From positions 37,501 to 76,160 of the forward strand of contig JAPXFY010000212.1 in the NCBI GenBank assembly GCA_030674185.1: DNA of 38,660 bases, written 5' to 3'. This stretch comes from Monoplex corrugatus. Its lineage: Eukaryota > Mollusca > Gastropoda > Littorinimorpha > Ranellidae. The position numbers and the translations under genes were made by a program. The notes under the pieces were generated by a model. That model worked only from the letters and a program-made list of their open reading frames with translations. It searched no databases and was not told where the DNA came from. How positions within the stretch are numbered: the first letter of the stretch is position 1; each line of letters opens with the position of its first letter. Of the stretch, positions 11,461 to 22,020 are shown one piece after another.

Positions 11461-12091
11461 TTTTTGCTGTTTCATCAACGGAGCATGAGTTGTCATGTTG
11501 ATGTCATTGTTGTATTTGATAGTAAACCCTACATCATTGCTGTTTTATCAACATAGCATGAGTTGTCATGTTGATGTCATTGTTGTATTTGACAGACAGT
11601 AAACCCTACATCATTGCTCTTTTATCAGCATAGCATGAGTTGTCATGTTGATGTCATTGTTGTGTTTGATAGTAAACCCTACATCATTGCTGTTTTATCA
11701 CCATAGCATGAGTTGTCATGTTGATGTCGTTGTTGTGTTTGACAGACAGTAAACCCTACATCATTGCTGTTTTATCACCATAGCATGAGTTGTCATGTTG
11801 ATGTCATTGTTGTGTTTGACAGACAGTAAACTCTACATCATTGCTGTTTTATCAGCATAGCATGAGTTGTCATGTTGATGTCATTATTGTGTTTGACAGA
11901 CAGTAAACCCTACATCATTGCTGTTTTATCAGCATAGCATGAGTTGTCATGTTGATGTCATTGTTGTGTTTGACAGACAGTAAACTTTAAGTCATTGCTC
12001 CATCATGTTAGCATGAGTTGTCATGTTGATGTCATTGTTGTGTTCGACAGACAGTAAACTTTAAGTCATTGCTCCATCATGTTAGCATGAG
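11461..12091. repeat. Minisatellite, ~77-bp unit, about 9 copies, overlapping the receptor stop codon
   Basis: Units contain AGCATGAGTTGTCATGTTGA, TGTCATTGTTGTGTTTGACA and GACAGTAAACCCTACATCAT. The two units nearest the receptor carry GCTCCATCATGTTAGCATGAG-type sequence, which also encodes the last seven residues and stop of receptor copy 1 (12066-12091). Distal units have drifted to TTTTATCAGCATAGCATGAG. The array therefore begins inside the coding end of the gene and forms its 3' flank. Confidence 0.93.
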
Positions 12092-15086
12092 AGTTCAGCC
12101 ATTTCAACAGTCTAGCTTCATTTGATTTTCTTCGTTTCTCCGCCAGAGTGTTCAACGTGTACACAAATGGATTCAGCGCAGAGTTTAAGGGCAGTACAAA
12201 GACAACCAAGGCCACATTCACCTCCCCTGGAATAGGAACTCCAACTAAAGCTAAAATCCCACACATTCCAATGGGGAACCAGCACATAAAATCTGTTACA
12301 GCTACAGTAATCAACCTTCGAGCTATAGTTATATCCTGTGAAACTCTGGTCGTGCTGGATGTCAAGGTATTCTTTTGTACTGACCAGTAGATACAAAATT
12401 GACCAGCTGAGATCAGTAGAAACAGGATGAAATTGAAGACAATCATCACACTGTAGGAATAAACTCGTCCTTTAAAGTCTTGTCTAGTAACTGGTAGAGG
12501 AATACACATACCTGTCTGGCTGTAAAATTCCCAGTGAGAGGTCACTGGAAGTACTGGTACTGATGCAAGAAATAAACCAACAATCCATGAAAAAAGACAC
12601 ACTATTGTTGCTGAAGACCTCTTGAATCGAATGCTACTGAAAGGAAAGCGAAGCACAATGAAACGATCCAGTGTTATAAGCCATATGATCAGACCTGACA
12701 CTTCACTGGACAATAGAGACAGAAAACCAGCCATTTTACATGCTAAACTGGTCTTCCATACGATATCATAATAGAGATATCTGCCTCTGTATATTTCGTC
12801 AGCCACTCCAATGACAGCAATGTAGACACCCATGAGAAAGTCCGCTATGGTCAGATTAGTGACAAACACGCTAAAACCACTTTGTGAAGTTTTCAGAACA
12901 CACAAACGAACGATAAAACACAGCACATTCCCTGTTACAGACATACAGCTGATCAGCCATAGAAACCCACGATATGTTCCAGTCTGTAATAAGTCTTTAC
13001 AAGAAGAAATTTCATCTTTAGGAGCATTGCAAATCTTGCCCTCAGACTGATCTGCAAGTATATCGTTACAGCACAATTTCCAGTTCTCCACAGAAATGGT
13101 GTGGAGACGATGAAGATTTCTGAATAGATCAGGTGGGAAAATTTTCACAGGACTACCCTTCATTAGCAGTGTGGTTAACGTGGGTATGTACTGAAAACCG
13201 CCAGTGCCAATTGTGTGAATAGTGGTAAAAGACATATCAAGGTTCCTTAGAGACAAAAAGTGAGAGAACACCTGGCTGTCAAAAGCTGTCAGTTTGGTGT
13301 GTGACAGATCCAGTGTCCTGAGTGCACTCTGTCGTGTAACAGATGTTGGGTCACTGTGAAGCAAGCTCAGAGGATTGTTTGCCAGGGACAATGTACGTAG
13401 ATTTTCTGAGTGAACAAATACAGACACGTCAACACGTTCTAACTTGTTGTTAGAAAGATCTAAGAACAGCAAATTAGATAGCCTGATGTTTGACACAAAG
13501 ATCAAGGAACACTTGGCAAGATTCAGATGAACAAGATATGTATTGTTATTTAAATCAGAAGGTGACAGTCCTGAGCCTGTGGCATCCAGGTAACGGAGGT
13601 CAGGAAAGAGATGAGCAGAGAAAGACTGAAGACAGACAAAAGCGTGACCATGACACAGACAGGCCTCAGGACAGACCATGCCACAAAATACTTCGTCATC
13701 ATACAGTGGACAGTGTGGCCAGCCATCACACAAGTTATCACCATGCACACATATACTGGAAGATCGACATCTGAAAAATCCTGGACACATCATTTCCTCA
13801 CAGCTTTCTTCATCTTCATGATCAACACAGTCGTACATTCCATTGCATCGTGTGTAGACAGGTAGGCAGTTGTTGACATCACCAGGACAGCGGTAATGGG
13901 TATCAGGACAGGGTTCGTGAGGTTTTAATTTTGTCACAATAAAATTCTGGATGCCATCAAAATTAACGAGAACAGGAACAGGAGCACGCACAAAACCAAT
14001 AACCAAAAACTTCACTGGACAGTCCATTTCATCTGAATCATCTAAACAGTCAGATCGTAAGTCACAGACCTTGGAGTAAGACACACACTGACCATTGGTA
14101 CAGGTGAACGCTTCACAAGGAGGATGTATACAGAATGATTCATCTGTCTTATCCTGACAATCATGTCTGAAATCACACAAAAAAGAGTATGGAAGTTCTG
14201 TGTGGTCATCATCAAAAGAAAACATAATGACTGAGATAGCAAGTCCATCTAATGAATCAAGACTGCTGTTTCTGTACCACACGTTAGAGTAATCACATGG
14301 AGTTATGTGCCCTTGACCACACACACTCTGTGGGTCACATGCCAGAAAGATATGTGTTACATGACCATTTGGACACTGCCTTAAATGTCTTCTAAATGAT
14401 AAAAATGATACAGTTGGCATTTGTATATATGCTGGTTTAGTTTCCAATTTAATGAACTCGCACACAGCATTGAAATTAGATCTCATCTTACGTAAATCAG
14501 AATATAATGTCCAATCTATACCTCTTTTGCCATACTGCAAACACGATTTCTGATATTCATCGAGAGAAAAACTTATGTAAATAGTATTAAGAAGCACAGT
14601 CTTGTCGTCAGTTATCGCACTATATCTGTACATGTTGGGTAAAGATTTATCTCTCCAGTATATACCGATGATTGTGATTGAATCTCTATAGCTGTTTGAT
14701 TGGGTAATTACATCCACAAGTTGTTCCAGTTCACTGTATCGCCTCGGACCTGCTATATTGCCACCCAGAGAGTTACAGTATTGCCTTGCTTTCTTGTGGG
14801 GATGTTGTTCATGGCTGTCAAACCTGTGTAGAGTGTCATTGCTGACAAACTTGTAACACGTGCAGCGTGTGACCAACCTTTCCTGACAAGAATAATTCTT
14901 GTAAGAACAGTGCTCTGTGTCATCCTGTCCACCATCACACTCTGGTCTCTGCTTACACATGAAACACACAAAATAAACCTTTAAAACTACATGGGAACGA
15001 CAGCAGTCATAAAAACAGCACATGAAATACATCCTTAGATACCAACGACAGTTTAAACAATATACCTCAATGAAATGAACTGACAT
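12066..15086 (-). CDS. Chimeric lectin/LDLa/LRR G-protein-coupled receptor, GRL101-like, copy 1
   Basis: Likely a plasma-membrane receptor that couples a large extracellular recognition region to a rhodopsin-type (LGR type C-like) seven-helix domain. In order: end of an LDLa module (about 44-60); C-type lectin-like domain (75-213: ARQYCNSLGGNIA, final AVCEF) without EPN/QPD or WND calcium motifs; Cys-rich linker (238-300); LDLa modules (about 304-319, 324-356, 393-429, 434-468, with DxSDE/DxEDE calcium cages); LRR N-cap (472-485); about six LRRs (495-660); LGR hinge (APKDEISSCKDLL, 688-700); seven helices (704-980). The signalling motifs are intact: GN in TM1 (719-720), D749 in TM2, C783/C861 disulfide, DRF (807-809), CWFP (935-938), NPFVY (972-976). 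The domain mix matches the Lymnaea GRL101 family. The frame is uninterrupted. The first ~43 residues are probably intron sequence read through, because a TTTATTTTGTGTGTTTC..AAGCAG acceptor-like site precedes the LDLa part and no signal peptide is seen. The ligand is unknown. Confidence 0.88.
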   Translation of the reverse strand: MSVHFIEVYCLNCRWYLRMYFMCCFYDCCRSHVVLKVYFVCFMCKQRPECDGGQDDTEHCSYKNYSCQERLVTRCTCYKFVSNDTLHRFDSHEQHPHKKARQYCNSLGGNIAGPRRYSELEQLVDVITQSNSYRDSITIIGIYWRDKSLPNMYRYSAITDDKTVLLNTIYISFSLDEYQKSCLQYGKRGIDWTLYSDLRKMRSNFNAVCEFIKLETKPAYIQMPTVSFLSFRRHLRQCPNGHVTHIFLACDPQSVCGQGHITPCDYSNVWYRNSSLDSLDGLAISVIMFSFDDDHTELPYSFLCDFRHDCQDKTDESFCIHPPCEAFTCTNGQCVSYSKVCDLRSDCLDDSDEMDCPVKFLVIGFVRAPVPVLVNFDGIQNFIVTKLKPHEPCPDTHYRCPGDVNNCLPVYTRCNGMYDCVDHEDEESCEEMMCPGFFRCRSSSICVHGDNLCDGWPHCPLYDDEVFCGMVCPEACLCHGHAFVCLQSFSAHLFPDLRYLDATGSGLSPSDLNNNTYLVHLNLAKCSLIFVSNIRLSNLLFLDLSNNKLERVDVSVFVHSENLRTLSLANNPLSLLHSDPTSVTRQSALRTLDLSHTKLTAFDSQVFSHFLSLRNLDMSFTTIHTIGTGGFQYIPTLTTLLMKGSPVKIFPPDLFRNLHRLHTISVENWKLCCNDILADQSEGKICNAPKDEISSCKDLLQTGTYRGFLWLISCMSVTGNVLCFIVRLCVLKTSQSGFSVFVTNLTIADFLMGVYIAVIGVADEIYRGRYLYYDIVWKTSLACKMAGFLSLLSSEVSGLIIWLITLDRFIVLRFPFSSIRFKRSSATIVCLFSWIVGLFLASVPVLPVTSHWEFYSQTGMCIPLPVTRQDFKGRVYSYSVMIVFNFILFLLISAGQFCIYWSVQKNTLTSSTTRVSQDITIARRLITVAVTDFMCWFPIGMCGILALVGVPIPGEVNVALVVFVLPLNSALNPFVYTLNTLAEKRRKSNEARLLKWLNSHANMMEQ
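14938..14975 (-). promoter_or_regulatory. Putative 3' splice acceptor of receptor copy 1
   Basis: On the minus strand a T-rich stretch (TTTATTTTGTGTGTTTC) leads to AAGCAG/AGACCAGAG just before the codons for PECDGGQDDTEHC. In copy 2 the equivalent LDLa half-module is continuous with upstream CUB sequence, whereas here the upstream translation has no homology. This suggests an exon starts here and the ATG at 15086 is not the true start. Inferred from sequence pattern only. Confidence 0.4.
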
Positions 15087-15261
15087 GACAAGAAATGATA
15101 GACGTTACACTTTCCTATGGCGTATATCTCAGCACATCTAACAGCTTAAACCGTGCAGTTGATATTCTACGTATCATCATCAGCAGCAGCAAAAGCATCG
15201 TCATTATAATCACTGTCATCATCATCACCAGCAGCAGCACCATTATAAACATTATCAACAT

Positions 15262-15303
<42 letters not shown>

Positions 15304-15330
15304 GTCGTCATCATCATCATCGTCATCATT
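15087..15330. repeat. (TCA)n trinucleotide tract and flank
   Basis: CAGCAG and TCA trinucleotide tracts, densest at 15258-15330. Poly-Asp and poly-Ser frames are artefacts. Confidence 0.9.
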
Positions 15331-15684
15331 GTTACAACATGTCCTGGAATTGATTTGACATCTGTGCAAAACCATTTAGTCAGACAATTTCAATACAAGA
15401 TACACACAATCATACAGGCATACCAACACCCACTTGCTTTGTATCAATAGGTCTGTTTTGTTTGTTTTCGTCTTTCCATTTGTTCCTGTCACTTCACAGA
15501 AACAACTGTACTTTCTCTCTCTCTGGCTGCAACAACGTCCCTGTATTTACTCTGTTTTAAGAGTTCATTTTTTATTATTCATTTCTCCTCCATTTTTTGT
15601 CATATGCATAAAGTTAGCATCATTGGGTGAGGGCTTTTTTTTGTGTGTTGTGTCTTTGTTGTCTTACATTTGAATTTTTTCATA
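15331..15684. other. Intergenic, no recognisable gene
   Basis: I looked here for missing N-terminal exons of receptor copy 1 (CUB, signal peptide) and saw none. Confidence 0.5.
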
Positions 15685-15860
15685 CGTGACTTGTGCTCCA
15701 CATGGATGGTGTCTCACACGTGTCTTTGTGGTGTTACACTTGAACATTTTCATACAGGACTTGCGCTCCACATGAATGGTGTCTGACACGTGTCTTTGTG
15801 GTGTTACACTTGAACATTTTTATATGGAACTTGTGGTCCCCATGGATGGTGTCTACTGCA
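15685..15860. repeat. Short tandem repeat, ~69-bp unit, about 2.5 copies
   Basis: Units share CATACGTGACTTGTGCTCCA-like, CACACGTGTCTTTGTGGTG and TTACACTTGAACATTTT landmarks, repeated at about 15689, 15758 and 15827. Confidence 0.85.
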
Positions 15861-16745
15861 AGAATGAGTTCTGGTTTGGTGGAATTTGAAGTTTACCTCC
15901 TTACAAACTGGACTAGTTTGATTCAGACAGCAGCCACTTTTCATCAGATAAACTCTCTCTCTCAAAGTCTGTGTTGCAGACAGTCAGCAGCAATGTGGTG
16001 AATATGTCCCTGCTTTGATATCCAAGGATGTGGAATTTTTAAGTTGAGTTGTTTAAACGTTTGATATTGAGACTTTACATTTTTCACGAAGAATTAAGAT
16101 ATCATTAGAGAAATAAATGAATTCTCTGAAAGTAAGGTGCACATTGTTCCCCTGTTTTGTAGACGACTTTTTTGCCAGATTCTAATATACTGTGGTGGCT
16201 TATATTTGAGACATGTTACCATCGAATGTTGTGAAATAAAATGTGAACTTTGAGGTTGAAAATTTAGGGGAACAAGGCATATAATATTTGCGGGAGATGT
16301 TGGGTATAGCTGTGTGAATGCATAAGATACTCAGACATTTTTGTATCATTTTTATGAAGGTTTTCTGTACTAGATATGGCCACGATGTTGCATGGCATCC
16401 TTTGGCCTTGGAGTTCAGATATATACATTTGCCAACGTGACAGCATTGCTGTGTGAACAGGCATGATAACAATATGAGCTCCTGGCTTCCAAGACAACTT
16501 GTGCTGGTTTACGATGTCATTATCACCTTTGTGTCATATTTTATAATCTGGTAGTGTCAAGGCTTCGTATCGTGCTTCATGCTTTGTGTCTTAGAGTGAT
16601 AGACATTTTAAACGTCTGTCAAGTCGTCATCATCCTCACAACGTTTGTGTCTTCTTCGTGTGAATCACTGTGACAGTTTGGTTAAAAAGTACAACGATAT
16701 AGAACAGGTAACGACTAGTCAGAGGCAAACCATCGGTTGGAGATG
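15861..16745. other. Intergenic, no recognisable gene
   Basis: AT-rich unique sequence. Minus-strand frames near 16200-16497 overlap each other and lack motifs. No receptor exon recognised. Confidence 0.5.
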
Positions 16746-17645
16746 GCTTGACGTTTTGTACCGTATAATGGATTGTAGTCTGTGGATCATGGACTGACTG
16801 CTAAAATTCACAATGTTTGTACCATATAATGGATTGTAGTCTGTGGACCATAGACTGACTGCTAAAATTCACAATGTTTGTACCGTATAATGGATTGTAG
16901 TCTGTGGACCATACACTGACTGCTAAAATTCACAATGTTTGTACCGTATAATGGATTGTAGTCTGTGGACCATACACTGACTGCTAAAATTCACAATGTT
17001 TGTACCGTATAATGGATTGTAGTCTGTGGACCATACACTGACTGCTAAAATTCACAATGTTTGTACCATAAAATGGATTACAGTCTGTGGACCATAGACT
17101 GACTGCTATAATTCACAATATTTGTACCATATAATGGATTACAGTCTGTGGACCATACACTGACTGCTAAAATTCACACTGTTGTAATATATAATGTATT
17201 ACCGTCTGTGGATCATAGACTGACTGCTAAATTTCACAATGTTTGTATCATATAATGGATTGTAGTCTGTGGACCATAGACTGACTGCTAAAATTCACAA
17301 TGTTTGTACCATATAATGGATTGTAGTCTGTGGACCATAGACTGACTGCTAAAATTCACAATCTTTGTACCCTATAATGGATTACAGTCTATGGACCATA
17401 CACTGACAGCTAAAATTCACAATGTTTGTACCATGTAATGGATTACAGTCTGTGGATCATAGAATGACTGCTAAAATTCACAATATTTGTACCATATAAT
17501 GGGTTGTAGTCTGTGGATCATACACTGACTGCTAAAATTCACAATGTTTGTACCATATAATGGATTACAGTCTGTGGACCATCGACCGACTGCTAAAATT
17601 CACAATATTTGTACCATATAATGGATTACAGTCTGTGGACCATTG
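16746..17645. repeat. Minisatellite, 61-bp unit, about 14-15 copies
   Basis: Units contain GACTGACTGCTAAAATTCAC, AATGTTTGTACCATATAATG and GATTGTAGTCTGTGGACCAT. The spacing is regular (unit starts at 16801, 16862, 16923 and onward). GATTGTAGT and GATTACAGT variants mark two subfamilies, roughly left and right. Confidence 0.96.
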
Positions 17646-17775
17646 ACAGAAACGGAAAGAGAGAGACAAAGACACACAGAGAGAGAGAGAGAGAGAAGAG
17701 AGACAGACAGAAACAAAGAGAGACAAAAACGCAGAGACAGACAGAAACAGACAGACAGAGACACACACACAAAAT
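17646..17775. repeat. (GA)n/(CAGA)n purine-rich microsatellite
   Basis: GAGAGA and CAGACAGA tracts at the right edge of the 61-bp minisatellite. Confidence 0.9.
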
Positions 17776-20408
17776 TAACACTTCAATAGCCATAAACGTG
17801 ACCTGTCAAACCAATGCTTTAGTTACATAAAAAATGTAGCGAATACAAATTTACGTCTTGCAAATTGTTGTTTTATGTCTGAATACGGTCACCTTGTTTT
17901 CAATGCCTGTACTAAGTGTTGTTCTATTTCCTGTTGTTGTCTGTTCTGGACTCTACTCCACAAATACAACAATGGGTAAAGTGCCGAGCTGAGGGGGAAC
18001 ACGAAGACAGCCATGACCACGGTGAGCTTGTCTGACACAGTAACACCAGTTAAGGTCATCAGACAAATGATGGCCATTGAAGACCAGCAAGTGACAGCTG
18101 TCACACCAACTTTAATTACAAGATATTGAGAAGAAAACAAAGACTTCTTTGTAGAATCTGCTGTAATCCTATACGTTGGTGTTGACGTGTAGATGATGAC
18201 CTGACCCACGCCTTGTCACGAGGCACAGAACAAAGTTAAATATCATGGTGAACAGGATGAAATCAGTGTTTTCTTTGGAATGCTGTTTATAGAACATCAG
18301 ATTGCACAGAGCAGACTGGCCATAAACAGCCAAGTCAGACAGCCCAGGAAGAAGAGATAATGATGCTAACAGCAATCCAAATAACCACGTCATCCCACAG
18401 AACACAGCTGCTGATCTTTTATTCAACCTCAAAGTGATGGAGGGCAGACATAGAGTGATGGTGTGATCTAACGTCATGAAGCAGACAATAAGAATGGACA
18501 CCTCAGCAGACAGAAGAGACACAAAGCCAGCTATATTGCAGGTCACACTGTGTGTCCATGTGTTTTCATACAGGAGATACTCTCCATGGAACATTTCATT
18601 GGCCACAGCAATAATGCTGGTGTAGATTCCCATACATACGTTTACACACTGCACGTTGGTCACAAATGTGATGAAACTGCTTTTCTTCAATGTCTTTGCA
18701 GTACACTGACAAAGGAAGCATAAACAGTTCCCACACACTGCCAACACACTGACACACCAAAGGAAAAGTCTGTATAATTCTGATTGTAACATATGTTCAC
18801 ACGAAGACAAAACAGTTGGAGGAGCAATGCACGTGACTGTATTTAAAGTTTTAGACATAATTTGCCTGCAGCATATTCTGTAATTGGATGTAAATATGAA
18901 TGCTAATTGATGGAGTCCTAAGAAAATATCGAAAGGGAAATTGCTGACTACATTTCCTCTTAGATCCAGTTCAGTCAGTCGTGGCATAGCATGGAAACCG
19001 TCTGATGCGATCACTTGTATAGCAGAAAACGACATGTTGACAAATTCAATTTGAGGAAAATACACAAAAGTTTGACTGTTGAATATCGTAAGACAAGTAT
19101 GAGACAGATCTACCTTCTTCAATACATTTTGTGTCAAGTTAGATGACTCCTTTTCAGTGATGTCAGGGGGTTACCTGTTAACAGAAGGCACGCTAGATTT
19201 GGTAATCCAAGGAAAACATTAACACTGATGTTTTTAAACTTGTTATTGCTCAAATCAAGAACTTGCAGGTTGGGGAATGACATGGCAGCCAGGGAAACAA
19301 GGGAGCAGTGAGAAAGACTGAGCCATATAAGATAGGTGTGGTTACTCAGGTCGGATGTTGTTATCCCCGAACCTTTAGAGTCCAAGTAGCGAATCTGCTG
19401 GGAGAAGTGAGCAGAGAATAGCTCAGGACACACAAAGGAGAAACCCTGACACAGGCAGCCCACAGGACATGTCATGTCACATAGCCATTCATCATCACGC
19501 TGTGGACACTGACCCCAACCATCACACATGTGATCCGCATGCACACAGACTGTAGAAGCTCGGCACTGGTAGAAACCAGGACATGTTGCTTTGTCACAGC
19601 CTTCTTCGTCTTCATGATCCATGCAGTCGTAAAATCCGTTACACCGTGTGTAGACAGGTAGACAGTAGAGCCTCTCACCTGTACAACGATAGTGTGTGTC
19701 AGGACACGACTCGTTAGCTTCCATCTTCTGATGGGTAAAAAACCCTGTGCCATCCAGGTTGATAAGTATTGGAATGCTTCCATTTAACTCGGGGTAAACA
19801 TTTGTATTATTGTGAGGACACCCTTTTTCATCGGAATCATCCAGACAGTCTGAAAAATGATTACAACGTTTAGCACCAAAACACATTGACGTTGGTGCAC
19901 TGAAAATCATCACATGGAGGATTTCACAGAATGACTCATCACTGCTGTCTGGACAGTCGTGTCCGAAGTCACACACCAGGGTGTAGGGCACTGTTGTGAG
20001 GTCATCTTCACACGTAACATGGCAACTTTATGGGTAGATGTGTTTGGGGGTGGATGTTTCTGTCTGTAGTGCTGGCTGACATTCCACGTCATACAATGTG
20101 AAGTTGCTGTAATCTGTCCACAGTGACTTTTAAGATCACACAGCAGAAAGGTGTGTGTAAAATGGCCAGCAGGACAGACATGCAGGGTTTGTTGTCTTTC
20201 TGCAGACATCACTGGTGTGTACTTCATATGCGGGAACAAGTTTGTTCCGGTGATCTCAATTTCGTAGTCTGCGAGTAAAATTCACAAGCAAAATGAAGAA
20301 CACTACTATCAAACCGCGCCCTAAACCTGACTGAAAGATCATTGATGAGTGTAAACTTAACTACTTCACTGGTTCTAAAATCATAATTATGTGCAAAGTA
20401 GCGTCGAT

Positions 20409-22007
20409 CTACAAAGTACAACATCGTGTCGTCTGACCATTTACAAACTGGCTGTATATGAACGGTACTGAGTGCCAACCACACGTCAGACCTATGAATA
20501 TTCCAAACCAAGTAACATGCTCTATGCGTTTCAATACATCATAAACGTCATGGAATTCGTCATAAGTTTTTAAGGTGGCAAGGTTTCCTCCATACTGCCT
20601 GCATTGTCTTTCTGATGTTGTGTGGCCCATTATATTGTTCCATGCTACAATAATGAAACATTTGTTGTATGACGCCATCCACTTCATACAGCCATCAATG
20701 TTGGAGGGACAGTGCTTCTCTTCATCTTGTCCTCTGGGACATAGCTCGTTGTTGGTACAATATGTCTGGAGTGCTTCAGCCCAGTGAGCGAAGTTATTAC
20801 AAGTTGAAACATTAGTGACAAATCGTGGAGGACTTTTACCTTTCACATGGGAAGCAAAAAACACAAACGCATAATTGGAAGATAATATTGTTTGTGGTGG
20901 AATAATAACATTGATTTGAACGAGCGTTGTATTGAAAACTTTTACTGGTATATCGTCGTTATGGCAGACAGATATCAACATACTGGGAATTATCTGGTGT
21001 TCTTTGTGGTAAATTTTAATGTAGCATTGACAATTATATATATAAGTAGCTCGCTTCACTGTAATAGTGACTACATGTCCAACAGGTACACTGATGTTTG
21101 TCCAGTGGTTTACATTTCCTAAATAAGTACCACGTGAAATATTACACTTTAGGTATCCTGAATGTGATGAAATGTATTTTTTTAAAAGTGTATGCATTAT
21201 TTCTGTTTTGTGAAAATTAACATAGAACTTGGCCTTTTTCTGTGCACCATACGTATGATGTGCAACGTACATGTGGTTTGTGCTGGAATACAAGAAATCA
21301 GCATAAAAAAGTCCGGCATTTTGATCAAAAAGACATAGGACTGAATAGTCCGCTGTAGTTAAATCAAACGCAAGAGACGATGGTAAACTGTCGTACACAT
21401 ATATGTTAGAGGGAGGAAAATCACACATCTGTTTCATTCGTCTATGCTGAACATGAGCTGTCACAGTGTGACCTTCTGGTGACTGTACGTGAATATGACA
21501 GAAAGTGTGAGAATCCTGACACCTGCCGTATACCACTCCCTGGCCTGTTGTAAAGCCCAGTGTAAAGTTGTCACAGTCTGTCACATTGTCATAATACACC
21601 AGTTCTGTGTCACTCTGGTCAGTGAAGTAGTTCATACTTGGGCAGATACTGGTGATGTCCGGGTTTTCATTGTCTGTAACAGCTATCATTGTGCTGTTAT
21701 ACTTGTTATCACTGTCACTGGTGTGTCTGGTGATGTCAGGGTTTCCATTGTCTGTGACAGCTATCATTGCGTTGTTATATTTGTTCCCTCTGTCACTGGT
21801 GTGTCTGGTGATGGTGGTGGTAGTTTCATTGTCTGTAACAGCTATCATTGTGATGTTATACTTGTTATCACTGTCACTGGTGTGTCTGGAGACGGTGGCA
21901 GTAGTTTCATTGTCTGTAACAGCTATCATTGTGATGTTATATTTGTTATCACTGTCACTGGTGTGTGTGGTGATGTCAGGGTTTCCATTGTCTGTAACAG
22001 CTATCAT
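20409..22007 (-). other. Longest open piece of copy 2: tandem repeats, two CUB-like domains, LDLa, start of lectin domain
   Basis: 532 codons. Residues 1-119 are five repeats opening MIAVTDN and closing NKYNIT/NST, rich in Thr and Asn with several N-x-S/T sites. Residues about 122-270 and 280-387 look like CUB domains (IYVYD and IYHKE strands; Cys pairs; an SSTNHMYVAHH and SSNYAFVFFASH strand). Residues 403-433 are an LDLa module. From 440 a C-type lectin-like domain starts (YNKCF, ERQCRQYGGNLATL, HVTWFGIFIG) and is cut by a frameshift; it resumes in the next frame as DVWLALSTVH. Confidence 0.75.
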
Positions 22008-22020
22008 TGTATTGTTAGAT
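21655..22020 (-). repeat. In-frame coding tandem repeat, 78/81-bp unit, five copies
   Basis: The DNA unit is visible on the plus strand as CATTGTCTGTAACAGCTATC, ATTGTGATGTTATA and GTCACTGGTGTGTCTGG. Unit length is a multiple of three (78 or 81), so the protein frame is kept across all copies. A partial extra unit sits at the left end next to the signal-peptide frame. Confidence 0.93.

Noticed and set aside
7587..12091. Regularly spaced repeats resembling CRISPR arrays
   Set aside because: Units are directly adjacent with no unique spacers, and the DNA is clearly animal; they are minisatellites.
12148..13865. Several short plus-strand frames inside receptor copy 1
   Set aside because: Antisense shadows of a clearly homologous minus-strand gene.
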